DNA from: Schaalia dentiphila ATCC 17982 | Lineage (GTDB): Bacteria > Actinomycetota > Actinomycetes > Actinomycetales > Actinomycetaceae | Assembly: GCF_000154225.1 (NCBI RefSeq) | Contig: NZ_DS264586.1 | Coordinates: forward strand, 1,766,527 to 1,830,526 | Length of the DNA: 64,000 bases | Reading direction: 5' to 3' | Part shown: one piece after another, positions 1-14,050 of the stretch | Numbering within the stretch: the stretch's first letter is position 1 | Layout of the letters: every line of letters starts with the position of its first letter | Position numbers and translations under genes: made by a program | Notes under the pieces: model-generated | Told to the model about the DNA's origin: nothing | Database searches by the model: none | What the model saw: only the letters and a program-made list of their open reading frames with translations

Positions 1-135
1 GAGCACTCGAGCAGTCACTGCCGCCACGCACACAATGGCGATGTTACGTCCGACGGCGCGGATCTCGTCGCGGTCGATCTCGTACTCAATCTCGAATGAC
101 GGCGGCTTCAGGCCCGCCTCGATGTCGAACTTCAT
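1..135 (-). CDS. Partial hypothetical protein (N-terminal 45 residues)
   Basis: An open frame runs from an ATG at 135 to the window edge without a stop. The visible product begins MKFDIEAGLKPPSFEIEYEI, continues with an acidic/basic stretch, and enters a hydrophobic run (IAIVCVAAVTA) that could start a membrane segment. Its ATG overlaps the TGA of the thrE-like gene upstream in the pattern ATGA, so the two are probably translationally coupled and may form one transport unit. I do not recognise the family, and the rest of the gene lies outside the window. Confidence 0.6.
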   Translation of the reverse strand, partial: MKFDIEAGLKPPSFEIEYEIDRDEIRAVGRNIAIVCVAAVTARVL

Positions 136-1496
136 GCGTTCTCCTCCTCATACTCCCACAGGTTCGGGACTCGTTCTTCCTTTTCGACGAGCCAGTTCTT
201 ATCCGTCAGCATACGGGAGAGCGCCAGGCCCATGCCGATCGCCACGATCGTGAACATGACTGTGAAGAGAGCTGTGAGGGCATCGTCGATCTGCTGGTTG
301 TTCAGGTAGGTGAGCGCACGGTACAGCGGCACGCCCGGGATCATGATGACGACAGCGGGGACGGACAGGGTCACGCGCGAGAAGCGCGTCCTGCGGGCCA
401 CGAAAACTGCGAGAAGGCCGGCGGCGAGAGCGGCGAGGCCAACGGCAGCCGGAGCGGGAACTCCGAGTTCCAGATGCAGCGCGATACGAGCCGTATTGAT
501 AACCGCACCGATGAGAGCGGCCGTCGCACAGACGCGTTGCGGCGAGTTGAAAAGCATCGCGAACCCGTATGCGGCCACAAAGCTCGTGAGGAAGCGCAGG
601 AGGTAATGCAGCCAGGGAACGAGCGAGACACCGTACTCGGGGGTCACGGACCAACCGAAAACAGCCGAGATCGCCCAGACAGCCACGCCGGCCGACATGA
701 CGAGCATCGTGACGTAGACGAGGCGGCCGACGCCGCCTTGGAAGTCTTGTCGCACCAAATCAATCAGACCCGTCACCAGCGGGAAGCCGGGGACCAGGAA
801 GAGCAGCGCGGAAATGAAGCCAGCCTGATGCGTCGACTCAATGCCGAGGAAATGCTGTGCGGGAGCAACGAGAAGTATATAGATCATTGCTGCGAGAGCG
901 CCACAGGCCATCCACACGCCGAAGTGGTTCATGTGGCGGATCAGCATCTGGCGGCGCAGTGCCTGCCCGAAGAACGAGGCGACGGCGACGGCAGAGCATT
1001 CGACCCATCCCCCACCGTTCAGGAATGCGAAGGCCGCACAGGCGAGACCGGAGGCAAGCGCGTTGGAGAACCAGTCGTAGAGGCCGGGAACCTTCGCGAT
1101 CTTGTCGAGTTCATCCGATACGTCCTCGACACGCACAGACTTGCCGTGCAGAGAGGCCACGTAGTTGTTGATGCGGTCGATCTTGTCTGCGTTCACGCCC
1201 ATGAGGCGCTGCTCAGCGAGCTCCGTGCGGAATGTACCGTTCGCGTAGGCAGTGGCGATGATCTCCGTGTAGGTGACCTGTGCTCGGTGCTCAGAAATTC
1301 CGACAGCGCGCGCGAGGTCTGCCATCGACTTTTTCACGCGGTACGCACTCGCACCAAACGAGAGAAGCATCTGGCCGAGTCGGAGAACGACCTGGGATTG
1401 ATGGGCAAGGCGATCGTGCGCCGCCATGCGTTGAGCAAGAACCTCATCTTTGCCACCGTGGTGGTGAGGCCCGTGCGGATGTGAAGAAGTGACCAT
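132..1496 (-). CDS. Threonine/serine exporter family protein (ThrE-like)
   Basis: This 454-residue membrane protein fits the ThrE (DUF1212/DUF3815) family, which exports threonine and serine across the cytoplasmic membrane. The first ~130 residues are soluble and contain the region LLSFGASAYRVKKSMADLAR, typical of the ThrE N-terminal domain. About ten hydrophobic segments follow, including FISALLFLVPGFPLVTGLID and the second-half motif VMIPGVPLYRAL. The two halves match the fused ThrE1-ThrE2 arrangement. The ATG at 1496 was chosen because it gives the usual short His-rich cytosolic start (SSHPHGPHHHGG). No convincing Shine-Dalgarno lies before it. It follows the rRNA terminator and overlaps the next gene by ATGA. 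Confidence 0.85.
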   Translation of the reverse strand: MVTSSHPHGPHHHGGKDEVLAQRMAAHDRLAHQSQVVLRLGQMLLSFGASAYRVKKSMADLARAVGISEHRAQVTYTEIIATAYANGTFRTELAEQRLMGVNADKIDRINNYVASLHGKSVRVEDVSDELDKIAKVPGLYDWFSNALASGLACAAFAFLNGGGWVECSAVAVASFFGQALRRQMLIRHMNHFGVWMACGALAAMIYILLVAPAQHFLGIESTHQAGFISALLFLVPGFPLVTGLIDLVRQDFQGGVGRLVYVTMLVMSAGVAVWAISAVFGWSVTPEYGVSLVPWLHYLLRFLTSFVAAYGFAMLFNSPQRVCATAALIGAVINTARIALHLELGVPAPAAVGLAALAAGLLAVFVARRTRFSRVTLSVPAVVIMIPGVPLYRALTYLNNQQIDDALTALFTVMFTIVAIGMGLALSRMLTDKNWLVEKEERVPNLWEYEEENA

Positions 1497-1657
1497 GGGT
1501 ATAGCATCGCACGCGATACAGCGATATGCGGGCGACGTTGGTCCGTGACGTGCGATGTTTCATGTGGTGGACACATGACACGTGTACTGACCGCCAGTCC
1601 CAGGCGCGGAGAGATCGCAACGGGGGAAGGGCGTGTCGAAAGGCGGACGACAAAGAA

Positions 1658-1686
1658 GCGGCCGGAGACGTGACGTCTCCGGCCGC
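1658..1686 (-). terminator. Second hairpin after the rRNA operon
   Basis: A perfect 13-bp inverted repeat with a 3-nt loop (arms 1658-1670 and 1674-1686) lies just past the first rRNA terminator. On the minus strand it is followed by a weak T-rich stretch (TTCTTTG). It probably acts as a back-up terminator between the heavily transcribed rRNA operon and the thrE-like gene. Confidence 0.65.
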
Positions 1687-1729
1687 AAAAACGAGAGGGA
1701 CGGCACGCTATCGCGGTCCGTCCCTCTCG
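1687..1729 (-). terminator. Rho-independent terminator of the rRNA operon
   Basis: Arms at 1692-1703 and 1718-1729 form a 12-bp GC-rich stem with a 14-nt loop. On the minus strand the stem is followed directly by five Ts (1687-1691). It lies just downstream of the 5S rRNA, in the correct orientation to end the rRNA transcript. Confidence 0.85.
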
Positions 1730-1742
1730 ATTCGGTGTGTTG

Positions 1743-1858
1743 TGGCGGTGTCCTACTCTCCCACAACCTGTCGGTTGCAGTACCATTGGCGCTGCCGGGC
1801 TTAGCTTCCAGGTTCGGAATGGGTGCTGGGCGTTTCCCCGGTGCTATGACCACCACAA
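1743..1858 (-). rRNA. rrf: 5S ribosomal RNA
   Basis: The minus strand carries a ~116-nt 5S rRNA sequence. It begins GGTGGTCATAGCACCGGGGA and ends with the conserved GGAGAGTAGGACACCGCC, and the two ends pair as the terminal helix. It is the last gene of the 16S-23S-5S operon. The exact ends are estimated to within a few bases. Confidence 0.93.
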
Positions 1859-1916
1859 GATTGGTGTTCAACACTCTCCCCCGTAGTGTTGTGGCGGGGG
1901 TGTGGGTTGATCGTGG

Positions 1917-1933
1917 TTTGTATAGTGGTTGCG
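1917..1933 (-). other. 23S processing stem, 3' arm
   Basis: These 17 bases are the exact reverse complement of 5137-5153 on the other side of the 23S gene. In the precursor the two flanks would pair and bring the 23S ends together, forming the double-stranded substrate usually cut by RNase III. Confidence 0.75.
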
Positions 1934-1984
1934 GCTGTTGTGCTGGTGTTTCTTGTTCACCCCAACGGTGTGTTGGGTGGTTGT

Positions 1985-6966
<4,982 letters not shown>

Positions 6967-7194
6967 AAAACAAAAACGTTAAAGCCCAGAAAAACCAACC
7001 AACCAAACAAGGCCAGCCAGCAATCCCAACCAAAAACACTCAAAAACAAAAAACAGGCATAAAAAACAAACAAACACACTATCGAGTTCACAAACAACAC
7101 CCACACACCCCAGAAAACCAAGCCAAAAACCCAGCCACCAGAGCAGTGAACCACCACCACAAACCCACTCACAAGCTCGCGGCGACAGGTGAAT
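6967..7194 (-). other. rRNA operon leader
   Basis: About 220 nt of transcribed leader lies between the promoter and 16S. It is T/G-rich on the RNA strand. Near 7070-7094 it contains GTGAACTCGATAGTGTG, which resembles the leader element GAACTCAATAGTGTG that I recall from other actinobacterial rrn leaders and spacers, where it is linked to antitermination or processing. No open frame in it looks coding. Confidence 0.6.
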
Positions 7195-7224
7195 AATCTA
7201 CCCACCCCCACACCCAAAGTCAAA
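7195..7224 (-). promoter_or_regulatory. rRNA operon promoter
   Basis: On the minus strand a -35 box TTGACT (7219-7224) is followed by 18 bp and a -10 box TAGATT (7195-7200). This is a near-consensus vegetative sigma promoter about 230 bp upstream of 16S. Transcription would start near 7188. It stands between the tyrS terminator and the leader, so the operon is independent of tyrS. The same -10 hexamer is found at the tRNA-Val promoter (33215-33220). Confidence 0.75.
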
Positions 7225-7276
7225 CCAAAACACCGTGACCCCCACCACACACCCCACAAACCCACCAAACACAACG

Positions 7277-7310
7277 AAAAGAGGGTGCCCGATTGTTATC
7301 GGACACCCTC
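7277..7310 (-). terminator. Terminator of tyrS
   Basis: A 13-bp stem (7281-7293 with 7298-7310, one G-U pair on the minus strand) and a 4-nt loop are followed by TTTT at 7277-7280. It lies 14 bp after the tyrS stop codon. Confidence 0.85.
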
Positions 7311-7323
7311 TCTCCCAGAAAGC

Positions 7324-8586
7324 TCAGCTGAGCTCCAGCACCGCGAGGTTCTTACGGCCCTTACGAATGAGAGCCAGTCCACCGGCGAGAACGTCTTCTT
7401 CGCGCAGAACAGCCTCTGGATCCTCAACCTTGACGTTGTTGATGGAGGCGCCGCCGGAGGAGATCGTACGGCGTGCCGCAGTCTTGCCCTTCTCAAAGCC
7501 GAGGGCGACGAACGCATCGGCCACAGTCGACTCACCGACGGTGAGAGAAGCGCGCGGCAGATCGGCGGTTGCTGCGGCCAGGGTAGCCTCATCAAGATCA
7601 CGGATGTCGCCACCGCCCCACAGGGCGTCGGTCGCCGCGAGGACGCGCTCGAGCTGATCGGCGCCGTGCACGAGCTCGGTGACGGAGGCAGCCAGTGCTT
7701 TCTGCGCGGCGCGCTGGTGCGGACGCTCGGCGACCTCGACGGCCAACGCTTCGATCTCTTCACGCGACTTGAACGTGAATATCTTCAGGAAGCGCACGAC
7801 GTCGTCGTCCGCGACCTGGAGCCAGAACTGGTAGAAGGCGTAGGGGGTCATCATTTCGGGGTCGAGCCAGATGGCACCGCCCTCAGACTTGCCGAACTTG
7901 GTTCCGTCGGCCTTGGTGATAATCGGCGTGGTCATCACGTGGGTATCGACGCCTTCGACCTTACGGATCAGGTCGACGCCGCCAACCATGTTCCCCCACT
8001 GGTCGTTACCGCCGGTCTCGAGCGTGCAACCGTTGCGGCGGTAGAGCTCGAGGAAGTCGTTGGCCTGGAGCACCTGGTAGGAGAACTCCGTGTAGGAGAT
8101 ACCCTCGTCCGACGCGATACGGCGGGCAACGATGTCCTTATTGAGCATGGTGCCCACGCGGAAGTACTTACCGATCGTGCGCAGCAGGTCGATCGCACTC
8201 ATCTCCTGCGTCCAGTCCAGGTTGTTCACCATCGTGGCCGCAGCGGGTCCCTCGAAGTCGAGGAACTTCGAGATCTGCGAATGCAGGCGATCCGCCCATC
8301 CCTTCACGACCTCGGTCGACTGAAGCTGACGCTCGCCACTCTGACGCGGGTCGCCGATCTGCCCGGTGGCACCGCCCACGAGAGCGAGCGGACGGTGACC
8401 GGCGAGCTGCAGGTGGCGCATCACGATCAGCTGAACCAGGTGTCCGTGATGCAGAGACGGCGCGGTCGGGTCATAGCCGCAATAGAAGGTGACAGGTCCG
8501 GCGTTCAGGTGCTCGCGGAGCGCCTCGAGGTCGGTGTGCTGAGCGAGCAGCCCACGCCACTGCAGTTCGTCCAGAATGTCTGTCAC
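7324..8586 (-). CDS. tyrS: Tyrosine--tRNA ligase
   Basis: TyrRS charges tRNA-Tyr with tyrosine in the cytoplasm. The 420-residue product has the class I signature as PTAPSLHHGHL near residue 45 (HIGH-like) and the KMSKS-like loop KFGKSEGG near residue 235. A C-terminal S4 RNA-binding domain ends in GLALIRKGRKNLAVLEL. The GTG at 8586 was chosen over upstream starts because GGAAGGA lies 7-8 nt before it and the protein then begins at the family's usual N-terminus (TDILDELQWRGLL). It stands alone, with its own terminator and the rRNA promoter behind it. Confidence 0.97.
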   Translation of the reverse strand: MTDILDELQWRGLLAQHTDLEALREHLNAGPVTFYCGYDPTAPSLHHGHLVQLIVMRHLQLAGHRPLALVGGATGQIGDPRQSGERQLQSTEVVKGWADRLHSQISKFLDFEGPAAATMVNNLDWTQEMSAIDLLRTIGKYFRVGTMLNKDIVARRIASDEGISYTEFSYQVLQANDFLELYRRNGCTLETGGNDQWGNMVGGVDLIRKVEGVDTHVMTTPIITKADGTKFGKSEGGAIWLDPEMMTPYAFYQFWLQVADDDVVRFLKIFTFKSREEIEALAVEVAERPHQRAAQKALAASVTELVHGADQLERVLAATDALWGGGDIRDLDEATLAAATADLPRASLTVGESTVADAFVALGFEKGKTAARRTISSGGASINNVKVEDPEAVLREEDVLAGGLALIRKGRKNLAVLELS

Positions 8587-8625
8587 GAAAGTTGTCCTTC
8601 CTTGCGGATTCGACGGATGAGTACC

Positions 8626-8636
8626 GTTATAGTGTA
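8626..8636 (-). promoter_or_regulatory. Possible tyrS promoter (-10 region)
   Basis: Minus-strand TATAAC (8626-8631), overlapping a second candidate TACACT (8631-8636), lies about 40 bp upstream of the tyrS GTG in the argH-tyrS gap. No good -35 box is seen, so this is tentative. Confidence 0.35.
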
Positions 8637-8656
8637 TCGGCTTGCGAGTACTGGCG

Positions 8657-10126
<1,470 letters not shown>

Positions 10127-11482
10127 TTAAGAATATTCGAGATGTTGGCGGGCCGCCGACGGCCAGACCACGGGAACCTCGCCTCGGACCTTCACCCACG
10201 TCGCGATCATGACGAAGAGCATCCAGTTGCCCTCGAAGAGCAGGCGCGACTCAGTAAACGACTGAATAAACATCGCGATGATGATGACCGCCGGAATGAC
10301 GTCCCACAGGTTATCGTCGATATGGGCCACGGCGACTTTCACAACGCGGTAGAGCGTCCAGACGATGGCGACGGTGATCATGGCTGCTCCCACAAAGCCT
10401 GTCGTGAGCGCCGCCTCGACGTACACGTTGTGCGCTTGATTAGTCGGCGTCCCATCGGGCCGGATGACGAGAGAGGCAAAAGGTTCCTTCTCCGTGGGCC
10501 AACCAATAAACCAGCCCCACCCGCCGATCGGACGCTGCCTGACGAGCGGCGCCACCGCATGCCAGATGACGGAACGCCCGCTCATGTCGGGGCTGCGCCC
10601 GAAAGCATCCGCAATCATGTGGCGGCAGAAGAACGCTGCGATCGCGGTGAGAACACCGATGCCTGCGAACATGCCGACGACACGTAGACGCAGATGCACC
10701 GGAACGCGACGCTGAACGACCAGGCCGGCGACGACAACCAGGCAGCCGACCGTCGACAGAGCGACGGTCGCGGACTGGGTCAACAACATGACGACGCCAC
10801 ATGCCGTCAGCCAGAGCGCCGTCGGCAGCCGCGCCGCACGAGTCTGCATATATCGGAGAATCAGGCACACGGCCAGCAAGAGCGCGACAAAAGCAAGAGG
10901 GTTTCTGTTGCCCGGGAAGCCTTGAATTGGCCCTCCTTGAAGGAGGTATCCATCCACCCAGTAGTAGGAGGCGGGAAGCAGACCTCTCCCCCACATGATG
11001 GGAGGGGCGAGCGGGCCGTGACCACAGAATGCGACCAGGGCTTCGAGCACGAACGACGATCCGATGATCCACTGGAAAGCTAGGATGAGCGCGCCCACGA
11101 TCTCGGTCAGCGGGAGTGCGACTGCCACACCAATCGACACGAGCGTCAGCGCTACCGACAAGACGGCGTACTGCGCGCTCTGCAAAGGGGCCACGGACCA
11201 CGCGCACGACAGAGCGCACCAGGCGACAAAGAGACACGTCGTAGTTGGAAAGCGACGCAGCAACAGCGAGCGACCGGAGGTACGGAAGAGCACCACAAAC
11301 GACACAAGCAGGATCAGCATCGGAACAAGCGAGCCAATCTCCCCGAAGATGCCACGAACGCCTTTGCCGGCAAAACCGACAAAGAACATCGCAGCAACCG
11401 TGTAGCGCATCATGCGCGTGCGCAGGGCGTCATCACGATCGCTCCCCACGGCATCGCTCACGGCGCTCGCCTCATACGTCAT
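10127..11482 (-). CDS. O-antigen ligase/polymerase family membrane protein
   Basis: This 451-residue protein has about eleven to twelve hydrophobic segments and the features of the Wzy_C/RfaL family, which polymerise or attach surface polysaccharide at the membrane. It shows GFPGNRNPLAF, the loop GRSVIWHAVAPLVRQRPIGG and, before a late membrane segment, NQAHNVYVEAALTTGFVG. The last holds the conserved His-Asn typical of O-antigen ligases. No other polysaccharide gene is nearby, so its acceptor cannot be deduced. It sits between argG and argH on the same strand and ends 42 bp before the argH start codon. A lone cell-envelope gene in the arginine cluster is unusual. Confidence 0.75.
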   Translation of the reverse strand: MTYEASAVSDAVGSDRDDALRTRMMRYTVAAMFFVGFAGKGVRGIFGEIGSLVPMLILLVSFVVLFRTSGRSLLLRRFPTTTCLFVAWCALSCAWSVAPLQSAQYAVLSVALTLVSIGVAVALPLTEIVGALILAFQWIIGSSFVLEALVAFCGHGPLAPPIMWGRGLLPASYYWVDGYLLQGGPIQGFPGNRNPLAFVALLLAVCLILRYMQTRAARLPTALWLTACGVVMLLTQSATVALSTVGCLVVVAGLVVQRRVPVHLRLRVVGMFAGIGVLTAIAAFFCRHMIADAFGRSPDMSGRSVIWHAVAPLVRQRPIGGWGWFIGWPTEKEPFASLVIRPDGTPTNQAHNVYVEAALTTGFVGAAMITVAIVWTLYRVVKVAVAHIDDNLWDVIPAVIIIAMFIQSFTESRLLFEGNWMLFVMIATWVKVRGEVPVVWPSAARQHLEYS

Positions 11483-11498
11483 ACACGAAACAGTAAGC

Positions 11499-11532
11499 GA
11501 GGCGGGAGCAGCCTTCTCGCCGCTCCCGCCTC
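11499..11532 (-). terminator. Terminator after argG
   Basis: An 11-bp GC-rich stem (arms 11499-11509 and 11522-11532) with a 12-nt loop lies 50 bp after the argG stop. The run behind it on the minus strand is only weakly T-rich (GCTTACTGTTTCG). It separates argG from the polysaccharide gene. Confidence 0.65.
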
Positions 11533-11581
11533 TTGAAACCCAACTGAGACATTCTCTGTGAGAACGCCCTCAACCTATCGT

Positions 11582-12802
11582 TCAGTAACCCATGTTCACG
11601 CCGAAACGCACATCGCGGGCCGCTGCAAGCTTCGACTGCAGGCCGTAGATGTCGATAAAGCCGCGCGACGAGGACTGATCGAAGGTATCGCCGGTCTCGT
11701 AGGTCGCAAGGTTGAAGTCGTACAGCGAGGACTCGGAGCGGCGACCGTTCACGGTCGCACGTCCGCCGTGCAGCACCATGCGGATATCGCCGGAGACATA
11801 CTCCTGCGTGTGCTCGATGAAGGCATCCATCGACTTCTTCAGCGGCGAGTACCACTGCGCCTCGTACACAAGTTCTCCCCAGGTCTGCTCCAGTTGACGC
11901 TTGTAGCGGCGCTGCATGCGTTCCAGCGTCACCGACTCGAGAGCCTGGTGCGCCTCGATGAGCGCGACGGCACCGGGGGCCTCGTAAATTTCACGGGACT
12001 TGATGCCAACGAGGCGGTCCTCGACCATGTCGATACGACCGATGCCCTGAGCGCCCGCACGGCGGTTCATTTCCTGAATGGCCTCGAGCGGCGTGACAGG
12101 GCGGCCGTCGATGGCGACTGGGATGCCCTTATCGAAGGTGATGACGACCTCGTCAGGCAGCGGCGGGTAGGTCGGATCGTCGGTGTAGTTGTAGACATCC
12201 TTGGTCGGAGCATTCCAGAGGTCTTCGAGGAAGCCGGTCTCAATGGCGCGGCCCCACACGTTCTGGTCGATCGAGAAGGGATTGTGCTTGGTTGTTTCGA
12301 TCGGCAGGTTGTGCTTCTCGGCGTAGTCGATCGCGACGTCACGCGTCAGCGCCAGGTCACGGACAGGGGAAATGCAGTCCATGTCGGGCGCCATCGAGGT
12401 AATCGAAACTTCGAAACGGACCTGGTCGTTGCCCTTGCCCGTGCAGCCGTGGGCGACTGTCGACGCACCAAACTCGCGAGCCGCCTTCACCAGGTGCTTG
12501 GTGATGACGGGACGCGACAGTGCCGACACGAGGGGGTACTTGCCTTCGTACAGAGCGTTAGCCTTGAGCGCGGGCATGCAGTACTCTTCTGCGAACTCGT
12601 CGCGGGCGTCTGCCACGTAGGCTTCCACGGCGCCACAGTCGAGGGCGCGCTGGCGAATGACCTCAAGGTCTTCTCCGCCCTGGCCGACATCAACGGCAAC
12701 GGCGACGACCTCGCGGCCGGTCTGCTCACCGATCCATCCGATGGCGACAGAGGTGTCCAGGCCACCTGAATACGCCAGGACGACGCGATCTTTGCTCGAC
12801 AT
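11582..12802 (-). CDS. argG: Argininosuccinate synthase
   Basis: ArgG joins citrulline and aspartate using ATP to make argininosuccinate. The 406-residue protein opens with the PP-loop [17 protein letters not shown] at residues 6-22 and has [13 protein letters not shown] near residue 115, the second family signature. The length is typical. The ATG at 12802 is preceded by GGAAGGA and gives the canonical N-terminus [14 protein letters not shown]. It lies directly downstream of argR (62 bp) on the same strand, which fits arginine-dependent control. Confidence 0.97.
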   Translation of the reverse strand: MSSKDRVVLAYSGGLDTSVAIGWIGEQTGREVVAVAVDVGQGGEDLEVIRQRALDCGAVEAYVADARDEFAEEYCMPALKANALYEGKYPLVSALSRPVITKHLVKAAREFGASTVAHGCTGKGNDQVRFEVSITSMAPDMDCISPVRDLALTRDVAIDYAEKHNLPIETTKHNPFSIDQNVWGRAIETGFLEDLWNAPTKDVYNYTDDPTYPPLPDEVVITFDKGIPVAIDGRPVTPLEAIQEMNRRAGAQGIGRIDMVEDRLVGIKSREIYEAPGAVALIEAHQALESVTLERMQRRYKRQLEQTWGELVYEAQWYSPLKKSMDAFIEHTQEYVSGDIRMVLHGGRATVNGRRSESSLYDFNLATYETGDTFDQSSSRGFIDIYGLQSKLAAARDVRFGVNMGY

Positions 12803-12864
12803 GTGGGTTCCTTCCAATTGTTGGGTTCGTAATGCCCGGGGCGTCAGTAAGAACGAGGCCGGGG

Positions 12865-13380
12865 CTAGTTTTCGGGGAGCGCGCCAGGTTCAGCGAGGGC
12901 CAGCAACGAGCGTTCGACGTCGGCCGCGCCTTCTTCGCTGCGGCAGATCACGAGGATTGTGTCGTCGCCAGCGATTGTTCCGGCGATCTCGTCGCGCCTC
13001 ACTGCGTCGATCGACGACGCAAGGAGGTTGGCTGCACCCACCTGGGTACGCAGGACGAGCTGGTTTCCCACCTTCGCGGAGGTGACAAGGAGCAGCTGGC
13101 ACCAGCGCGCCAGACGGACGTTCGCGGCTTCAGCGTCGTGGGTATGACCGCCGTCATGGTCCGGCACCGTATAGATGAGCGCCCCGGACGTGTCACGGAT
13201 TTTCGTCGCACGCAGGTCCATCAGATCGCGAGAGAGGGTCGTCTGGGTGACGTCAATCCCCCGCTCGGCCAGGCGAGCGCGCAGTCCCTCCTGGCTACCG
13301 ATCGACTCGGACGCCAGAAGATCGCGGATCATCTCATGCCGCGCACTCTTGGTGCTCGGAAATGCGGGTGTTGCACTCAT
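12865..13380 (-). CDS. argR: Arginine repressor
   Basis: ArgR represses arginine synthesis genes when arginine is plentiful. The 171-residue protein has an N-terminal winged helix with [17 protein letters not shown] (residues ~48-64), the DNA-recognition signature of the family. Its C-terminal oligomerisation and arginine-binding domain contains [15 protein letters not shown] (residues ~130-144). The ATG at 13380 was preferred over four close upstream start codons because a -10 box (TATGAT) ends only 7 bp before it. The mRNA would then start at or beside the ATG and be leaderless. Palindromic ATGCAT-type sites cover the promoter, suggesting autoregulation. Confidence 0.93.
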   Translation of the reverse strand: MSATPAFPSTKSARHEMIRDLLASESIGSQEGLRARLAERGIDVTQTTLSRDLMDLRATKIRDTSGALIYTVPDHDGGHTHDAEAANVRLARWCQLLLVTSAKVGNQLVLRTQVGAANLLASSIDAVRRDEIAGTIAGDDTILVICRSEEGAADVERSLLALAEPGALPEN

Positions 13381-13412
13381 ATGCATGATCATACACATGC
13401 ATGCATATAAAT
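13381..13412 (-). promoter_or_regulatory. argR promoter with ARG-box-like palindromes
   Basis: A minus-strand -10 box TATGAT (13388-13393) lies 7 bp before the argR ATG, with a looser -35 (TTGCTT) about 19 bp further up. The same 32 bp carry overlapping palindromes, ATGATCAT (13385-13392) and ATGCATGCAT (13397-13406). They resemble the TGCATA half-sites of actinobacterial ARG boxes. Binding of ArgR here would block its own transcription. Confidence 0.6.
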
Positions 13413-13414
13413 AA

Positions 13415-13448
13415 GCAAGCGGGCGAGGAATGTCCCTCACCCGCTTGC
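13415..13448 (-). terminator. Terminator of the flavodoxin gene
   Basis: A 14-bp stem with one G-U pair (arms 13415-13428 and 13435-13448) is followed on the minus strand by TTATTTAT. It sits 11 bp after the flavodoxin stop and abuts the argR promoter. Confidence 0.75.
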
Positions 13449-13459
13449 CATCAACGTTC

Positions 13460-13948
13460 TCAGGCGCCCAACTGTGCCGCGATATCGTCGGCCCATGCGT
13501 CGATCGCGTCCCAGTCACGGAAGTCGCCCTCAACGACACCGGCGAGGCGCGCAACCGAGCGCTCGCGCAGCGACAGAAGCTCCGGCTTGTAGCGCCCCGG
13601 GAAGGTACGCAGCTCACGGCAGTTCACGTGGGTGAGGAGCGGACCGACACGGTTGCCATCCTGCTCCGAGTGCTTCGGCACGCCATTCATGCCGACGGAG
13701 AAAGCCCACACCGGCTTGTCGCGCAGATCATCCTTGAAGCGCTCCATGAAGTCGTGAGCCTCAGGCATCCACTGGAGAATGTAGACGGCAGAGCCGACAA
13801 CCACGGCGTCGTAGGATTCAACCGTGGTCACGTCAGCAGGCGCGACACGATCGACGGTGAAACCCGCCGCTTCGAGGCGCTTCGCGATGGCGTCGGCGAC
13901 CTCATCCGTCGCCCCGTGCTTTGATGATGCAGTAACAAGGATGTGCAT
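13460..13948 (-). CDS. Flavodoxin domain-containing protein
   Basis: This 162-residue cytoplasmic protein begins HILVTASSKHGATDEVADAI, an FMN phosphate-binding loop of the flavodoxin fold. Further on it has YDAVVVGSAVYILQWMPEA and KPVWAFSVGMNG, as in the flavodoxin_5 proteins related to menaquinone-dependent protoporphyrinogen oxidase HemG. Its real substrate is unknown and no haem genes are adjacent. The ATG at 13948 gives the normal short N-terminus; the Shine-Dalgarno is weak (GATGGA). It is a single gene with its own terminator. Confidence 0.8.
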   Translation of the reverse strand: MHILVTASSKHGATDEVADAIAKRLEAAGFTVDRVAPADVTTVESYDAVVVGSAVYILQWMPEAHDFMERFKDDLRDKPVWAFSVGMNGVPKHSEQDGNRVGPLLTHVNCRELRTFPGRYKPELLSLRERSVARLAGVVEGDFRDWDAIDAWADDIAAQLGA

Positions 13949-14050
13949 GTATCCATCGTAAGGCGAATACCGGTCGAATCGATGGGCACAACGCCCCAAA
14001 TGAGTGGCGTGCCACACCGCCGATTCGACCGGTCTGTCGCTTCGTGGACC

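Noticed and set aside
96..1484. Long plus-strand open frame opposite the thrE-like gene
   Set aside because: It is Arg/Glu/His-rich and has no family features. The minus strand in the same place encodes a clean membrane protein, and such antisense frames are common in high-GC DNA.
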